From Natronomonas sp. (GTDB lineage Archaea > Halobacteriota > Halobacteria > Halobacteriales > Haloarculaceae), in contig SLIW01000411.1 of the NCBI GenBank assembly GCA_007135435.1, forward strand, positions 1-6,481: a stretch of DNA of 6,481 nt, given 5' to 3'. The notes beneath the pieces were generated by a model, which saw only the letters and a list, made by a program, of their open reading frames with translations, was not told the DNA's origin and made no database searches. The position numbers and the translations under genes are program-made. This document shows, piece by piece, positions 5,278 to 6,481 of the stretch (positions are counted from its first letter, which is position 1; the number at the start of each line of letters is the position of its first letter).

Positions 5278-6481
5278 TTAGTCCAGTTCCGAGATGGCCG
5301 CCCCGGCGCCGGCCGCGACGATCGCCCCGAGCGCACACGCCAGCAGACCCGGCGCGAACGAGCCGGTGGCGTCCCGGAGCGCGCCGATGAGCACCGGCCC
5401 GAGGAAGCCGCCGACCTCGCCGACGGCGAAGACGAGGCCGACCGCCGTCCCGGTGAGCGCGGGGCCGATGCCGTCGAGGTCGACGGGGATGGCGCGGATC
5501 AGCGGCGCGAGGCCACCCATCCCGAACCCGACCAGCAGGACGGCCGCGATCACGAACGGGACGACGACCGTCTCCACCACCAGCCCGAGGACGCCGACGA
5601 ACGCGAGGGCGCCACACGCCACGAGCGCCTCGCGGGTCCGTCCGTACCGCTCGGCGACCGCGGGCACGACGAGGACGGCCGCCGCCTGCCCGACGACGAC
5701 CAGGCTCGTCGCCGTCCCCGCGAGCCCCGCATCGATCCCCCGCGTCTCGAGGATCGTGACGAGCCAGCCCTGGACGCCGTGGAGGACGAAGAGGTACATC
5801 GTCCCGAGGAGCACGAGCAGGCGGAGGTCCCGGTGGCCGAGGACGGCCCGGAGGTCGGCGGTGAGCGAGCCCCGGGTGAAGGCGCCGTCGTCGTCGGTCT
5901 CGTGGGTCCCGGCGGGGACGCGCCAGGCGACGAGGGTCCAGAGGCCGGCGATGGCCAGGGTCGCGAGGCCGCTGGCGACGAACAGCGGTCGCCAGCCGCC
6001 CAGCGCCGGGCCGACCAGCGGTCGGCCGAGGGCGAACGCCGTCGCGGTCCCGGCGTACGAGCCGATCAGGTAGACCGAGGCCGCCTGCCCCACCCGGTCA
6101 GTGGGGTAGAGCTCGGCGGCGAGCTTCGGCAGGCCGAAGGTGAGGCCGGTCGCGCCGACGCCCATCACGAGCGTGAGGGCGAGCATCGAGGCGAACTCCG
6201 GGGCGAACGCCCGGCCGAGCTGGCCGAGCCCCGCGAGCGCGACCCCGACAGCGATGCCGACGCGCGCGCCGAGGCGGTCGATGACCAGGCCGCTGGCCAG
6301 CCCGAGCGGGATGTACATCAGGGGGATGGCCCCGACCAGCACCCCCGCCTCGGTCGACGTCAACCCGAGGTCGGCGATGACGGGTCCCAGGTACGCGGCC
6401 AGGGCGAACCAGACGAACATGAGCGCGCCGTAGCCCGCCCCGCCGAGCGAGAGGAGCGCGGCGTTCTCGAGGCGCGTCGGC
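5278..6481 (-). CDS. Major facilitator superfamily (MFS) transporter, 5' end outside window
   Basis: Twelve-helix type membrane transporter; substrate unknown, with overall similarity in style to the CynX/NarK-like anion or small-molecule carriers. The frame is open to the window edge: 20 further codons precede the ATG at 6420, giving ENAALLSLGGAGYGALMFVWF, which completes the first membrane helix, so that ATG is internal and the true start lies beyond 6481. About 400 residues are visible. Counting from the 6420 Met, motif A (GLVIDRLGARVG, about 44-55) sits between helices 2 and 3; GWRPLFVASG (142-151) precedes helix 6; a hydrophilic acidic loop (THETDDDGAFTRGS, about 172-185) separates the two six-helix halves; and a degenerate second motif A (VAERYGRTREAL, about 255-266) follows helix 8. 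The gene ends TAA at 5280-5278, convergent with the dehydrogenase operon. Confidence 0.92.
   Translation of the reverse strand, partial: PTRLENAALLSLGGAGYGALMFVWFALAAYLGPVIADLGLTSTEAGVLVGAIPLMYIPLGLASGLVIDRLGARVGIAVGVALAGLGQLGRAFAPEFASMLALTLVMGVGATGLTFGLPKLAAELYPTDRVGQAASVYLIGSYAGTATAFALGRPLVGPALGGWRPLFVASGLATLAIAGLWTLVAWRVPAGTHETDDDGAFTRGSLTADLRAVLGHRDLRLLVLLGTMYLFVLHGVQGWLVTILETRGIDAGLAGTATSLVVVGQAAAVLVVPAVAERYGRTREALVACGALAFVGVLGLVVETVVVPFVIAAVLLVGFGMGGLAPLIRAIPVDLDGIGPALTGTAVGLVFAVGEVGGFLGPVLIGALRDATGSFAPGLLACALGAIVAAGAGAAISELD

Noticed and set aside
5222..6073. Ser/Thr/Pro/Ala-rich open frame at 5294-6073 on the + strand and an Arg-rich frame at 5222-5617 on the - strand.
   Set aside because: Both lie across the MFS gene in other frames and have the low-complexity composition expected of antisense or shifted reading of GC-rich membrane protein codons.

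Overview
The window looks like chromosomal DNA from a halophilic archaeon (class Halobacteria). The DNA is very GC-rich. The soluble proteins are strongly acidic (runs such as DADGDADTDADDEE in one, DDDLDLEVDLDV in another). Promoters have TATA boxes about 27 bases ahead of start codons, in places with essentially no leader, and Shine-Dalgarno sites are rare. The D-2-hydroxyacid dehydrogenase is the type common in haloarchaea. The genus cannot be named from the sequence alone.

Layout, left to right. (1) Bases 2-1213, + strand: the 3' part of a CstA-family carbon starvation/peptide-pyruvate transporter, cut by the window edge, followed by a hairpin plus T6 terminator. (2) Bases 1214-1551: a 338-base gap between two convergent genes, packed with inverted repeats and with a cluster of CTAG-centred palindromes. 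(3) Bases 1552-2305, - strand: an unrecognised acidic 222-residue protein, preceded by and overlapping a probable 30-codon small ORF whose ATG sits 28 bases from a good TATA box. (4) Bases 2415-3611, - strand: an FAD-dependent oxidoreductase gene, complete except for an in-frame amber (TAG) at codon 54; called a pseudogene, or a sequencing error. (5) Bases 3612-3915: a divergent promoter region holding five degenerate 23-bp tandem repeats and then a clear TATA box. (6) Bases 3916-5121, + strand: a probable two-gene operon of a 78-residue CxxC protein and a D-2-hydroxyacid dehydrogenase, followed by a perfect 19-bp tandem repeat. (7) Bases 5278-6481, - strand: an MFS transporter whose N-terminus lies past the right edge.

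The recognisable genes concern transport (CstA, MFS) and redox chemistry of small acids (hydroxyacid dehydrogenase, flavoprotein). Nothing ties them into one pathway; they look like separate short transcription units. I see no CRISPR array, insertion sequence, tRNA, rRNA or defence system. The less ordinary signals are non-coding: the CTAG/inverted-repeat cluster, the 23-bp repeat array ahead of the dehydrogenase operon, the overlapping small ORF and the lone amber codon. I do not see strong evidence for a wholly new system.
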